Made by a program: the position numbers and the translations under genes. From assembly GCA_965203635.1 (NCBI GenBank), contig OZ241903.1:1674001-1738000 (forward strand): a DNA stretch of 64,000 nucleotides, given 5' to 3'. This document shows positions 1-9,126 of this stretch, piece by piece. The notes beneath the pieces were generated by a model. That model saw nothing but the letters and a program-made list of their open reading frames with translations, was not told the origin of the DNA and did not search any database. The DNA comes from Aldehydirespirator sp965203635 (GTDB lineage: Bacteria > Actinomycetota > Acidimicrobiia > Acidimicrobiales > Aldehydirespiratoraceae). The number at the start of each line of letters is the position of its first letter. Position 1 is the first letter of the stretch.

Positions 1-1047
1 GTGAGGCACGCCCACCGGCGGCAGGCGCCGGCTCAGCCGCAGGACTTGCGCCTCCCACTGCTCGGCGCTGAGCCGCTGGTCGTAGTCGTCGGGGTCCACC
101 CAGTCCTGGGGGTCGCAGCGGGGGTCGGTGCTGCCCACCAGGATGTGGTTGCCGGTCTCCGGGCGGAAGTAGATGCCGTTGTCGTCGTCGGCGATGTTGA
201 AGCCGTCGTGTTCGTAGTCGTAGGTGGACGGCCCCGGCGCGTGGTGCACCTCGTGACGAAGCGCCCTGGTCTTGATGTTCATCGAGTCGTAGACGCCGGC
301 CATCTGGTTGATCAGGTACGAGTGAGGCCCGGCGACGTTCACCACGACCGGCGCGGCCACAGTCGTGCCGTCGTCGAGGGTCACGCTCGTGACCCGCCCG
401 TTGCTCCGGCCGATACCGGTCACGGCGGTGGCGAAGCGGAACTCGGCGCCGGCCGACTCCGCGGCCCGCTGCAGGTTGTGGGTGGTCAACTGAGGATCAC
501 TCACATAGCCCGCCTCGGGCGTGAAGATCGCGCCGGGCAGGTCCTCGGTGGCGTCGGCCCAGAAGTCGGGGTCGTCGGGCCGCTTCGGCGGACCGAAGAT
601 GCCGGGGTCGAGGATGGGCATGCGTCGCAGCAGTTCGGCCGTCGACCAGTCCTCGTAGGCAACCCCGATCGCGTCGAAGTGGGGGAGCACCTTCAGGTAA
701 TGGCCGCCGGGATCCTTGAGTGCCGCCATGCCGCACTGCTTGTAGGCGATGAGGCCGAGTTCGTCACCGGCTTCGAGGTAGTCGGGCCACTCCAGCCAGT
801 ACTGCAGGCCCTCGTACGACATGGCCACGCCGGTGAAGGTGGAGTACGTGAAGCGCACGATGGCGCACGAGTTGACGGTGGAGCCGAATCCCGCGGCAGG
901 CAGCTTGTCCACGCACAGGGCGCGCCGTCCCCGCCGGCCGAGCTCGAAGGCGATGGCTGCGCCGATCACACCCGCGCCGACCACCACCGCGTCGAAGCCG
1001 TTGGCGGCCGGGTCAGATGCCCCTCTTGCGGGTGATCGGCCGCTCAC
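1..1047 (-). CDS. FAD-dependent oxidoreductase (DAO family), C-terminus cut by window edge
   Basis: Translating the minus strand from a GTG at 1047 gives about 349 residues that stay open to the left edge. The N-terminus carries a Rossmann dinucleotide motif (VVVGAGVIGAAIA, residues about 21-33), followed by the STVNSCAIVRF stretch typical of D-amino-acid/glycine/sarcosine oxidase-like flavoproteins. A second FAD-contact region (VVNVAGPHS) lies near residue 230. The family oxidises amines or amino acids in the cytoplasm, but the substrate cannot be read here. The gene follows the zinc dehydrogenase on the same strand with a 61-base gap, so co-transcription is likely. The start was chosen because the reading frame upstream runs into the 3' end of the dehydrogenase. 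High GC makes the opposite strand open too, but only this strand gives a recognisable protein. Confidence 0.8.
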   Translation of the reverse strand, partial: MSGRSPARGASDPAANGFDAVVVGAGVIGAAIAFELGRRGRRALCVDKLPAAGFGSTVNSCAIVRFTYSTFTGVAMSYEGLQYWLEWPDYLEAGDELGLIAYKQCGMAALKDPGGHYLKVLPHFDAIGVAYEDWSTAELLRRMPILDPGIFGPPKRPDDPDFWADATEDLPGAIFTPEAGYVSDPQLTTHNLQRAAESAGAEFRFATAVTGIGRSNGRVTSVTLDDGTTVAAPVVVNVAGPHSYLINQMAGVYDSMNIKTRALRHEVHHAPGPSTYDYEHDGFNIADDDNGIYFRPETGNHILVGSTDPRCDPQDWVDPDDYDQRLSAEQWEAQVLRLSRRLPPVGVPH

Positions 1048-1108
1048 GAGCCCAGGGCTGTCCGGCGGGGCGCTCGCCGCCTCGGGGTTGCCACGGACAA
1101 CCGGGCGA

Positions 1109-2299
1109 TCAGATGCCACGGTGGCGCTCGGCGCGCATGTCGAACGCGATCTTGACCGCACCCCGCCGGCCCGCCTCGGCAGCGTGGCTCAGCGCGTCCA
1201 CGTAACGGTCGAGCGGGTACAGGGCCGACACGAGCCGGTCGAAGGCGACCTTGCCGGCCAGTTCCATGGCCAGGTCGAAGCTCGTGGCGAGCCGGCCGTC
1301 GGCTCGGACCTCGGTGCCGTAGGCGTAGCAGCCGGCCAGCTCGATCTCGCGGTGCCACAGGCCGGTCAGCTCCGCGGTCACGGTTGCGGGCATCCCCAGC
1401 ATCAGCACCCGGCCCCGCGGCCGGCACAGCGACAGGGCCTCAGCCAGCGAGGCCGACGAGCCCACCGCGTCGATGACCACGTCGGCACCTCCCGAGAGAT
1501 GGTCCCCGACCAAGAACGAGCCGGTGGCCCGCCGCACCGCCCGCTTCAGCTCGCCGGGCTCGACGGCCGAGTCCGCGCCGAGCTCGAGCGCGAGCGCCCG
1601 CTGGGTGGAGTACCGGGCGCCGACCAGGATCGAGGCTGGTTCGGTCAGGCCCCGCAGGGCGGCCACCGCCAGCAGGCCCATAGTCCCGGCCCCGACCACG
1701 GCCACGGCGTCGCCGGGCTGCGCGCCGGATCGAAGCGCGGCGTGCACGCCTCCCGCCAACGGCTCGATGATCACGGCCAACTCGTCGCTCATCCAGTCCG
1801 GGACGTCGTGCAACTGCGAGTCGTGGGCCACCAACTCGGTGGACCACCCGCCGCCGGTGGAGCGGCAGAAGCCGGTCTGGAGTCCTGGCTTGAGATGGCC
1901 GCACATGAGATGCCGGTAGTCGTCGCCGTCGCCGGGCGCCGCCCCCGGATAGGGCAGGTCGAAGCCCCGTGCCGCGTGGCCCAGCACCGGCTCGACGATC
2001 ACCCGGCGCCCCTCCGCGGTGTCGGCCACGATCTCGTGGCCGGGAACGAACGGGAACGAGACGTAGTCCTCGAAGTAGCGAGACGACCGGCCGTCGATCG
2101 TGGCCAGATCCGATCCGCAGATTCCGGTGAGCCGCGGGTAGATGCGCTGCCAGCCCTCGCCGGGCAGGTCGGGAGGGTCGTCGTCGATGAGTTTGAGCGG
2201 CCCCCAGGTCGCTCCCGCCCCGGGTCGCAGCCGCGACGCGATGGCAGCGGCCGCGTAGCGGGCCTCCTTGCGTGAGAAGCGCAGCGCCTTCACGAGCAC
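1109..2299 (-). CDS. Zinc-dependent medium-chain alcohol/threonine-type dehydrogenase
   Basis: The 396-residue protein has the MDR order: a GroES-like N-terminal half with catalytic-zinc ligands (GICGSD with Cys61, then GHE with His88-Glu89), and a Rossmann half with VGAGTMG near residue 200. It should oxidise a secondary or polyol alcohol with NAD(P). The structural-zinc lobe is unusual. The normal four-cysteine cluster is absent and only Cys133 and Cys145 lie in that region, inside a Gly-rich segment (GFCRSTGGGWST). The start is GTG at 2299. A second GTG at 2293 would give VKALRFS, closer to the usual MDR N-terminus. It probably forms an operon with the FAD oxidoreductase downstream. The substrate is unknown. 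Confidence 0.85.
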   Translation of the reverse strand: MLVKALRFSRKEARYAAAAIASRLRPGAGATWGPLKLIDDDPPDLPGEGWQRIYPRLTGICGSDLATIDGRSSRYFEDYVSFPFVPGHEIVADTAEGRRVIVEPVLGHAARGFDLPYPGAAPGDGDDYRHLMCGHLKPGLQTGFCRSTGGGWSTELVAHDSQLHDVPDWMSDELAVIIEPLAGGVHAALRSGAQPGDAVAVVGAGTMGLLAVAALRGLTEPASILVGARYSTQRALALELGADSAVEPGELKRAVRRATGSFLVGDHLSGGADVVIDAVGSSASLAEALSLCRPRGRVLMLGMPATVTAELTGLWHREIELAGCYAYGTEVRADGRLATSFDLAMELAGKVAFDRLVSALYPLDRYVDALSHAAEAGRRGAVKIAFDMRAERHRGI

Positions 2300-2315
2300 G
2301 GATCGTAGCGAGACC

Positions 2316-2436
2316 AGAGGCCGAGCGAATAGGGCCCGTGAATTACCCGCGTCATGCCTCTCGCTGAGCGAGGCCGTGGCCCGAGCGGCCCTCAGGTCGC
2401 AGCGAACGAGAGCGGGAGTGACACCGCTGCGACGCG
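2316..2436 (+). repeat. Dispersed intergenic repeat, copy A
   Basis: This copy begins with AGAGGCCGAGCGAATAGG and contains the core GAGGCCGTGGCCCGAGCGG, then AGCGAACGAGAGCGGGAGTG, ending in CGCTGCGACGCG. The same blocks in the same order recur near 17.2, 32.5 and 43.1 kb. Copy A lies between two divergent genes, unlike the others, which follow a stop codon. The middle variable segment is longer here than in the other copies. Confidence 0.8.
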
Positions 2437-2490
2437 GCGGGCTGGCAGCTGTCTGCGGACGCTCTTAGGGTTGGCCATGATGAGGAGCCG

Positions 2491-3561
2491 GTGCGGCGCA
2501 TGCTGAGACTGGGGCTCGGACTCGAGTTGTACCGGGGCGCAGCGCTGGAGGTGCCGGTGGCGGCGGTTCAACTCGCAGAGCGGCTCGGCTACCACAGCGT
2601 GTGGACGGCCGAGGCCTACGGTACCGACGCGCTGTCCCCGCTGGCCTTCCTGGCCGCCCACACCAGTCGCATCAAGCTCGCCACCGGTGTGGTGCAGGTC
2701 GATGCCCGCACGCCCGCGGCCACCGCCATGCACGCCATGACGATCGATGCCCTCGCCGGCGGCGGGCGCACCATCATCGGCTTGGGCGTGTCCGGGCCCC
2801 AGGTGGTGGAGGGTTGGCACGGCGCGGCGTGGGGCTCGCCGGTGGCGAAGCTGCGCGACTACACGGCCATCATGCGCAAGGTCCTGGCCCGCGACGGTCC
2901 CGTCAGTCATGACGGCACCGCCATCCGGTTGCCCTACGACGGTCCCGGCGCGCTGGGCCAGGGCAAGCCGCTCAAGTCGATCCTGCACCCTGCGCCCGGC
3001 GTCGAGATCTGGATAGCGGCCGGGGGACCCCGCAACGTTGCTCTGGCTGCGGAGGTGGCCGACGGCTGGCTGCCCATGGGCTACGGGTACGAGGGGATCG
3101 CAACCTACGCCGAGCCGCTGGCCCGGGGCCGGGCCCGCCGCGGCGCAGAGTTGCGGGCCGACCTCGAAGTGTTCGGCTCGCTGTCGGTTCAGATCACCGA
3201 CGACGTACGGGCCGCGGTGGATGCTCGCAAGCCGCTGGTGGCCATGTATGTGGGCGGCATGGGCAGCGAGACCCACAACTTCCACGCCGAGGCCATGGCC
3301 CGGCGGGGATGGCCCGAGGCCGCGGCCCGGATCGTGGAACTGTGGCGGGCCGGGCGCCGCGACGATGCGGTCGCGGCTGTTCCCGACGACTACATCGAGT
3401 CGCAGTCCCTGCTCGGATCGCCCAAGCGCATCCGGGCCCGATGGTCCGAGGCGGTTCCTGCGGGGCTGACCGGTGTGATAGTCCGGTGCGACCGGGATGA
3501 GGGACTGATCCTGGCGGCTGAGCTGGCCGGCACCCGAGACAAGGCAGGCGCGGAGCCATGA
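2491..3561 (+). CDS. LLM-class (luciferase-like) flavin/F420-dependent oxidoreductase
   Basis: The 356-residue TIM-barrel protein has typical luciferase-like monooxygenase features. It has an early ERLGYHSVWTAEAYG segment, the IKLATGVVQVDARTPAATAM strand-turn around residues 60-80, and a GVEIWIAAGGPRNVALAAE strand near residue 175. In actinobacteria such proteins often use reduced F420, but the cofactor cannot be proved from sequence. Two starts are possible: GTG 2491, only 3 bases after GAGGAG, or ATG 2500, about 12 bases after it. The ATG seems slightly better placed. Its stop overlaps the next gene's ATG by four bases (ATGA), so the crotonase downstream is translationally coupled and probably works on the same pathway. 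Confidence 0.85.
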   Translation: MRRMLRLGLGLELYRGAALEVPVAAVQLAERLGYHSVWTAEAYGTDALSPLAFLAAHTSRIKLATGVVQVDARTPAATAMHAMTIDALAGGGRTIIGLGVSGPQVVEGWHGAAWGSPVAKLRDYTAIMRKVLARDGPVSHDGTAIRLPYDGPGALGQGKPLKSILHPAPGVEIWIAAGGPRNVALAAEVADGWLPMGYGYEGIATYAEPLARGRARRGAELRADLEVFGSLSVQITDDVRAAVDARKPLVAMYVGGMGSETHNFHAEAMARRGWPEAAARIVELWRAGRRDDAVAAVPDDYIESQSLLGSPKRIRARWSEAVPAGLTGVIVRCDRDEGLILAAELAGTRDKAGAEP

Positions 3562-4361
3562 CCGACGAGCAGCTGATCCTCATCGATGAGCCGGCCGAAC
3601 ACGTGCGCCGGATCACGCTCAACCGCCCCGACAAGCGCAATGCGATCTCCACGCCCCTGCGTGCCGCGCTGTTCGACGCTCTGCACACCTTCGACCGGGA
3701 CCCCGACGCCCGGGTCACCATCGTGCGGGGCGCGGGCCCCTGCTTCTCGTCGGGCTACGACCTCTCCGGCGGGCTCATGGACGACCCGCCCTACCCGTCG
3801 GCCCCCGGCGACGGCCAGTGGACCCGCCAGGCCAGCGACGGCTGGTTCTCCATCTGGGATCTGGCCAAGCCGGTCATCGCACAGGTGCACGGGTACGCGT
3901 ACGCCGGCGGCACGGAGCTGGCCGCGGCCTGCGACCTCGTGTACGTGGCCGCCGACGCCCGCATCGGCTATCCCGTCGTGAGGGTGGCGTCCCCGCCGGA
4001 CTGGCAGCACCACACGCCGTTGATGGGGCTGCGCCACGCCATGGAGGCCATGCTCACCGGCGACTCCGTGAGCGGCACCGAGGCGGCCCGGATGGGATGG
4101 GCCAACCGGGCCTACCCGCCCGAGGAGTTGGAGGGGGCCGTGCTGGAGGTGGCGGTGCGTATCGCCGGTGTGGCGCCCGACCTGGCCCAGATCAACAAGC
4201 GCATGGTCCACCGGGCCTTCGACGTGCTCGGGGGTCGCGCCGCCATCCGTTCGGGGCAGGAGTTCCAGGCTCTGGCTGCCCACCAGGAGTCGGTGAAGGC
4301 CGCCGTGGCCGACCTGCTGGGCTCGGTCAAGAGGGCCATCGGTGACGATACGCCCACTTGA
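3558..4361 (+). CDS. Enoyl-CoA hydratase/isomerase family protein
   Basis: The 267-residue crotonase-fold protein carries RPDKRNAIS near the N-terminus and two oxyanion-hole segments: CFSSGYDL (residues 62-69) and YAGGTEL (115-121). The residue aligning with rat hydratase Glu144 is kept (Glu120), but the position of Glu164 is Val140 (GYPVVRV). A classical two-glutamate hydratase is therefore unlikely; an isomerase, hydrolase or lyase activity on an acyl-CoA fits better. It overlaps the LLM oxidoreductase upstream by four bases. A gap of almost 200 bases separates it from the ESX pair, so it probably ends this operon. Confidence 0.85.
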   Translation: MTDEQLILIDEPAEHVRRITLNRPDKRNAISTPLRAALFDALHTFDRDPDARVTIVRGAGPCFSSGYDLSGGLMDDPPYPSAPGDGQWTRQASDGWFSIWDLAKPVIAQVHGYAYAGGTELAAACDLVYVAADARIGYPVVRVASPPDWQHHTPLMGLRHAMEAMLTGDSVSGTEAARMGWANRAYPPEELEGAVLEVAVRIAGVAPDLAQINKRMVHRAFDVLGGRAAIRSGQEFQALAAHQESVKAAVADLLGSVKRAIGDDTPT

Positions 4362-4428
4362 GTCAGCCGCTTGAGCGCCCCTCGTCCTCGTCCCGAACGC
4401 TACATCAGCACACAGGCTTCATCTAGAT

Positions 4429-4536
4429 TTTCAAGCTGTTTCAAGCTATTCCCCTTTCTTTAGGTTGTTATTGTGCTGCCAGCCTGCCATGATGGTGTGA
4501 CAATCACATGAAACAGCACAAGAAAGCTTGTGCTGT
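4429..4536 (+). promoter_or_regulatory. AT-rich promoter/leader of the WXG100-EccC operon with a leader hairpin
   Basis: This is one of the least GC-rich stretches of the window. It holds two direct copies of TTTCAAGCT ten bases apart (4429-4437 and 4439-4447), and a palindrome TGTGA-CAA-TCACA (4496-4508). A perfect 10-bp stem follows, ACAGCACAAG (4513-4522) with CTTGTGCTGT (4527-4536) around an AAAG loop. The hairpin ends about 20 bases before the WXG100 start codon and would fold in the 5' leader. No confident -35/-10 pair was assigned. Confidence 0.5.
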
Positions 4537-4555
4537 CGATCAAGGGAGGGTGTCA

Positions 4556-4831
4556 ATGGCTGGCGACATGCTGGTGATGTCCAAGTCGCAGATGGAGCAG
4601 CTCGCGGTGATCTTCGCCCGGCAGAAGGAGACGGCGGAGGGGGTGATAAGCGCCATAGGCGCCGGCATCGACGGCACGACCTGGCAGGGGGCCAGAGCCG
4701 ACCGGTTCCGGCAACTGTGGGAGACCGAATTCCGGCCCAACCTGCGGGCGCTGTGCGACGCGCTGGGCGAGCACTCGACGTTCATCTCCACCGAACTCCA
4801 GGCGGGCGTCAGCGCGCTCGACACGGTCTAG
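4556..4831 (+). CDS. WXG100-family (EsxA-like) secreted protein
   Basis: The 91-residue helical-hairpin protein has the signature WQG turn at residues 43-45, the usual position for the roughly 100-residue WXG100 family exported by type VII systems. ATG 4556 follows AGGGAGGG at good spacing. An upstream in-frame ATG (4508) would add 16 residues but lies within the leader hairpin region, so it was rejected. The next gene, 57 bases downstream, encodes the cognate FtsK/SpoIIIE-type motor. The protein should form a dimer and be recognised by that ATPase for export across the membrane. No PE, PPE, second Esx or LXG partner is seen nearby. Confidence 0.88.
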   Translation: MAGDMLVMSKSQMEQLAVIFARQKETAEGVISAIGAGIDGTTWQGARADRFRQLWETEFRPNLRALCDALGEHSTFISTELQAGVSALDTV

Positions 4832-4888
4832 CCGCCGCGATGGCGGCCGAGTCCGCCGCGCAGACCCGACCGCGGGAAGGGGAAGCCG

Positions 4889-7800
4889 GTGAGGGTCCGG
4901 CACCGACTCGACGGCGTCGAGACGACGGTGGAGATCGACTCCCGTCTCGACGGCTACACGGTGGCAGACCTCGCCGCAGCGCTCCGCGGCGAAGTCGACC
5001 AAGCCGGCACCCGCGCCGGGGACGGCCTGTGCATCGACGGGTGCTGGCACGGTCCTGACACGCCGCTGTCGTCGGTCCCGATCTGGGAGGGGACGCTGCT
5101 CGAAATCGCTCCCGGATGTGAGCAGCTCCCCTCCCAATCACCGCAGATGCAAGGCAACCGGTCCGGCCGCCGGTCCACGCTGGTCGTGACCGGGGGCCTG
5201 CGGTCCGGCACGCGTCTGGTGCCCCCTGCGAGCGACACCTGGGTCATAGGCCGTTCGGGGGACTGCGACCTGGTGCTCGACGACCCGACGATCTCCCGTC
5301 GCCACGCCCGTGTGAAGGTGGGCAGGGCCGGCAAGAGGCTCGTGATCGGCGATCTCGGCTCTCGCAACGGAACAGTGGTGGCCGGCCAGGCCGTGACCGC
5401 CCCGACCAGGGTGCCGATCCGGGCCGCTATCCGCCTGGGCGCGACCTGCCTGCAGTGGAGGACACCGGTGAAGGACGGACCCGCGGCCGTGCGCGCCGGG
5501 TTGGGCGCGGCCGCGGGACGGATCCCGTTCAACCGGCCGCCCCGCCGCCGGCCGCCGACATCGCCGGTCCCGTTGCGGGTGCCCGCCGAGCCGCCGGCCC
5601 GGCCGGATCCCGAGCCGCTGTCGTGGGCGGGCATCGTCCTGCCCGCGGTCGCCGGGCTCGTGCTGGCCGTCGTGTGGAGCCCGTTCATGGCGGTGTTCGC
5701 GGCTCTCGGGCCGCTCATCACGGTGGCCACCTGGCTGGAGCGGCGCCGACGGGTCGCTCGCTCCCATGAGCAAGCCTGCGCCGACGTAGTTCAGAGGGTC
5801 GAGAACTTCGTTGCCGCGTTGCCCGCGGCCCACGCCGCCGAGCGGCGCAGGCGCATCACCCTCGTCCCGGATCTGGCCGAGCTTGTCCGCCGGGCCGAGA
5901 CGCCGTCACAGCGCTGCTGGGAGCGCCGCCGCGGCGATCCCGACGCCATGCGGCTCGGTGTCGGCACCGCGGAGATGCCCTACACCCCACCGCTGGAGGT
6001 GGACGGGGGCGGGCTGGCCGCACCGGGGGCGCTCAAGGCTCTGCACGAGATCGAGCTCCTGGCCGACGTGCCGATGGCGGTGTCCTTGCTGCCCGGCGAG
6101 ATCGTGGGTGTGGTCGGCCCGCCACCGGCAGCCCGGGCCGTGGCCCGCGGCCTCATCCTGCAGGCCGCGGTGCTCCACGGTCCGGCCGACCTGGCCATAG
6201 CGGGCCTGGCGCCGGGGCTCGCCACCGAATGGTCGTGGATGGGCTGGCTTCCTCACACCACCGACATCGGGGGTGAGTCCGGAGCGCTGGTGGCCACAGA
6301 ATCCGGCACTACCAGCGCCGCCGCGGAGGCGGCCGCGGCGAGCACCTGCCACCGGGCACTGCTGGCCGTCATCGACGGCGTCGAGACGCTCACGGGCCGC
6401 ACGGCGCCGGGCCGGATGGTGCTCGGCCACCAGCAGTGCGCCGGGATCGTGATCACGGGCGATGTCTGCGACCTGCCCTCCAGTTGCACCACCATCGTGG
6501 ACATCGACCACGACGCCGGCCGGCTGAGACTGGTGGATCCTCGATCCTCGGCGGTGATGGGCCCGCTGGTCGCGTGGGGTGTCACGGTCGCAACCGCCAC
6601 TGGTGCCGCGGCCCGCCTGGCCCGGCTGGACGACCCCGAACTGCGGGCGGCGACAGCCAACCTCCCCGACTCGATGTCCCTGCTGGACCTCCTGGGCGGC
6701 GAGCCGACCCCGCAGACGGTGGAGAGTCGATGGGCCGCGACCCGCGGCACCGACGACCTGCGGGTACCCATCGGCGTGACCGCAGACGGACCCCTGGTGC
6801 TCGACCTGGTGGCCGACGGTCCTCACCTGCTGGTTGGGGGCACCACCGGTTCGGGCAAGTCCGAGCTGCTGCGGTCCATGGTGGCCGGTCTGGCCCTGTC
6901 CGCGGACCCCGACCATCTGGCCTTCGTCCTCATCGACTACAAGGGTGGAGCCGCCTTCGACCGCTGCGCGGAGATGCCCCATGTGGCCGGCATGGTCACC
7001 GACCTCGATGACCGCCTGGCCGAGCGAGCGCTGGTGTGCCTGGAGGCCGAACTGCGCCATCGCGAGGAGCGCCTACGAGCTGCGGGCGCCGAGGACCTGG
7101 CCGCATTCCGGGCCCGAACCGGTGACGCGGGCGGCGACCGGTTGCCCCGGCTGGTGGTCGTCGTGGACGAGTTCGCCACGCTGGCCGCCGAACTGCCCGA
7201 ATTCCTGCGCTCGCTGGTCGGGATCGCGCAGCGGGGCCGCAGCCTCGGCGTCCACATGGTGCTGGCCACCCAGCGGCCGGCCGGGGTGGTGACCGACGAC
7301 ATCAGAGCCAACACCTCTTGCCGGATCGCCCTGCGGGTGACCGACCGCCACGACTCCAACGACGTGATCGATGCGCCCGACGCGGCCCGTATACCCCGTC
7401 AACGGCCCGGCCGGGCGATGGCCCGCTTCGGGCCGGGAGAGCTCGTTGCGTTCCAGTCGGCGCTGGTGACCGGCAGCACACCCCGATGCTCGACGGGCTT
7501 GCGGGTCGGTCCGGTCGGCCCCGTCGGGTCTCGCCCCATCCCGACCTCCGGCGACCAGCGCAGCGACCTCGACTCGGTGGTGGAAGCCGTTCGAGCAGCC
7601 CACCACAGCCTCGGGGGTGCCGAGCCCCGCCCGCCATGGCCGGCGCCCCTCCCCAGCGAGGTCGCCGCTACGGGCCTCGTCGAAGCGGCCGGCCCGGGCC
7701 GGCCCGCGGCCTGGCTGGCGGACGACCCTGTCCGCCAGCGGCAGTTCCCCGGCGGATGGCATCCGGCCGACGGCCACCTGGCGGTCATCGGCGGCCCCGG

Positions 7801-9088
7801 GTCGGGCACGACCACCACCCTGGCCGCGGTCGCCCTCGACCTGTGCCGAACCTACAGCCCCGACGAATTGCACATCTACGGGATCGACCTCGATGCCGGC
7901 ACGCTGTCGGCGCTCGGCAGCCTTCCCCATGTCGGCGCGGTCGTCGCCCCGATGGAAGGGGATCGGCGAACCCGCCTGCTGCGCCTCCTCGACGACGAGG
8001 TAGCCGCCCGGCGAGCCGGCGGCCGGTCCGGGCGTCCTGCCGAGGTGGTGCTGCTGGTCGATGATCTCGCCGGGCTGGTCCGCGCCCACGACCCGGTACG
8101 CGAGCCGGAGCCCCACGACCGGTTCGCTCGCATCTGGGGCGACGGCCCGGCGGTGGGCGTGCGGGTGGCGGTGAGCATCGGCCGGGCCGCGGACCTTCCG
8201 CCCGATCTCGCCGCCTCCGCCGGCGTGGTCCTCGTTCACGCCACCTCTGACACCAGCGACGGCCTGCGCTTCGGGCTCAAGCAGCCCACCGCCGATCTCG
8301 TTGCCGGTCGGGCTGTCAGCGTCGGCGACGGGCTGGAGGTTCATGTCGCCCGGCCCGCCCATGGCGACCTGGCCGCAGCCGCGACGGCACTGGCGGCCAA
8401 GTCCCCGCCGACCATGCGTGAACCCGTCCGGGTCGGGTCCCTACCCAAGCACATCGGACTGGAGGACCTACCCGCCAGCGCGGACGTCGAGGATCGACGC
8501 ATACACATCCGCTTCGCCATCAGCGACCTCGACCTCGAGCCGGCCGGACTCACACTCCACGACGGCGAGCACGCCCTGGTGCTGGGACCTCCCCGCACCG
8601 GACGCACCTGCGCACTGGCCGCGATCGGCGCAGCCGCCCGCGCCGCCGGAGCGCACGTGGTGGTAGTGGCCGACCGGCCCGGCGAGTTGTCCACGCAGCT
8701 GGGACTGGAGGCGGTGCCGGCCGACTCGCTCGACGAAGCCGCCGACACCGACGTTCGCCGCCTGCTGCTGGTGGATGACGCCGACCGGATCGGCGACACC
8801 GCCGCACGCCTGGCCGGACTGGCCGCGTCCACTACGGGCCGCAGCCATCTGGTGGCCTCGACAACGGCTGACCGGCTCCGCTCGTCCTATGGCAGCTGGC
8901 TCCATGAGTTGAGATCGTGCCGCACGGGTGTGCTGTTCAGGCCCGGCCCCCTCGACGCCGACCTGCTCGGCGCGACTCTGCCCGCCCGCCTGGCCCTGGC
9001 ACCGGTGCCGGGAAGAGGCCTCGTCATCGCCGACGGGTCCGCCGAGGTGATGCAGGTGGCACTCGCACCTGTTCGCGCTTGTGGATAG
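4889..9088 (+). CDS. FHA-containing FtsK/SpoIIIE (EssC/EccC-type) type VII secretion ATPase
   Basis: The 1399-residue protein contains a small N-terminal domain, one FHA domain (about 97-190, with GRS 121-123, SRRH 136-139 and GSRNG 157-161), a membrane hairpin (about 246-282), and three FtsK-like ATPase modules. Only the first module has an intact Walker A (GGTTGSGKSE, about 650-659), plus a Walker B LVVVVDEF near 754. The second loop reads GGPGSGTTTT (about 968) and the third GPPRTGRTC (about 1232), so both lack the P-loop lysine. The layout resembles firmicute EssC (FHA, two TM, three ATPases) more than split mycobacterial EccCa/EccCb. GTG 4889 follows a GGGAAGGGGAAG purine run. No EccB, EccD, EccE or mycosin gene is nearby. 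Confidence 0.9.
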   Translation: MRVRHRLDGVETTVEIDSRLDGYTVADLAAALRGEVDQAGTRAGDGLCIDGCWHGPDTPLSSVPIWEGTLLEIAPGCEQLPSQSPQMQGNRSGRRSTLVVTGGLRSGTRLVPPASDTWVIGRSGDCDLVLDDPTISRRHARVKVGRAGKRLVIGDLGSRNGTVVAGQAVTAPTRVPIRAAIRLGATCLQWRTPVKDGPAAVRAGLGAAAGRIPFNRPPRRRPPTSPVPLRVPAEPPARPDPEPLSWAGIVLPAVAGLVLAVVWSPFMAVFAALGPLITVATWLERRRRVARSHEQACADVVQRVENFVAALPAAHAAERRRRITLVPDLAELVRRAETPSQRCWERRRGDPDAMRLGVGTAEMPYTPPLEVDGGGLAAPGALKALHEIELLADVPMAVSLLPGEIVGVVGPPPAARAVARGLILQAAVLHGPADLAIAGLAPGLATEWSWMGWLPHTTDIGGESGALVATESGTTSAAAEAAAASTCHRALLAVIDGVETLTGRTAPGRMVLGHQQCAGIVITGDVCDLPSSCTTIVDIDHDAGRLRLVDPRSSAVMGPLVAWGVTVATATGAAARLARLDDPELRAATANLPDSMSLLDLLGGEPTPQTVESRWAATRGTDDLRVPIGVTADGPLVLDLVADGPHLLVGGTTGSGKSELLRSMVAGLALSADPDHLAFVLIDYKGGAAFDRCAEMPHVAGMVTDLDDRLAERALVCLEAELRHREERLRAAGAEDLAAFRARTGDAGGDRLPRLVVVVDEFATLAAELPEFLRSLVGIAQRGRSLGVHMVLATQRPAGVVTDDIRANTSCRIALRVTDRHDSNDVIDAPDAARIPRQRPGRAMARFGPGELVAFQSALVTGSTPRCSTGLRVGPVGPVGSRPIPTSGDQRSDLDSVVEAVRAAHHSLGGAEPRPPWPAPLPSEVAATGLVEAAGPGRPAAWLADDPVRQRQFPGGWHPADGHLAVIGGPGSGTTTTLAAVALDLCRTYSPDELHIYGIDLDAGTLSALGSLPHVGAVVAPMEGDRRTRLLRLLDDEVAARRAGGRSGRPAEVVLLVDDLAGLVRAHDPVREPEPHDRFARIWGDGPAVGVRVAVSIGRAADLPPDLAASAGVVLVHATSDTSDGLRFGLKQPTADLVAGRAVSVGDGLEVHVARPAHGDLAAAATALAAKSPPTMREPVRVGSLPKHIGLEDLPASADVEDRRIHIRFAISDLDLEPAGLTLHDGEHALVLGPPRTGRTCALAAIGAAARAAGAHVVVVADRPGELSTQLGLEAVPADSLDEAADTDVRRLLLVDDADRIGDTAARLAGLAASTTGRSHLVASTTADRLRSSYGSWLHELRSCRTGVLFRPGPLDADLLGATLPARLALAPVPGRGLVIADGSAEVMQVALAPVRACG

Positions 9089-9126
9089 CGTCGCGACACC
9101 GCCCGCCGAGCATCCTTGGAGCACCG

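Noticed and set aside
1..2275. Long plus-strand open frames at 1-1035 and 821-2275
   Set aside because: They are antisense to the FAD oxidoreductase and the zinc dehydrogenase, and their translations are Arg/Gly/Val-rich without any domain. High GC removes stop codons from shadow frames throughout this window.
8917..9126. N-terminal extension of the PaaG-like crotonase
   Set aside because: It overlaps the end of the secretion ATPase in another frame. TTG 9127 with GGAG five bases upstream fits the family start.
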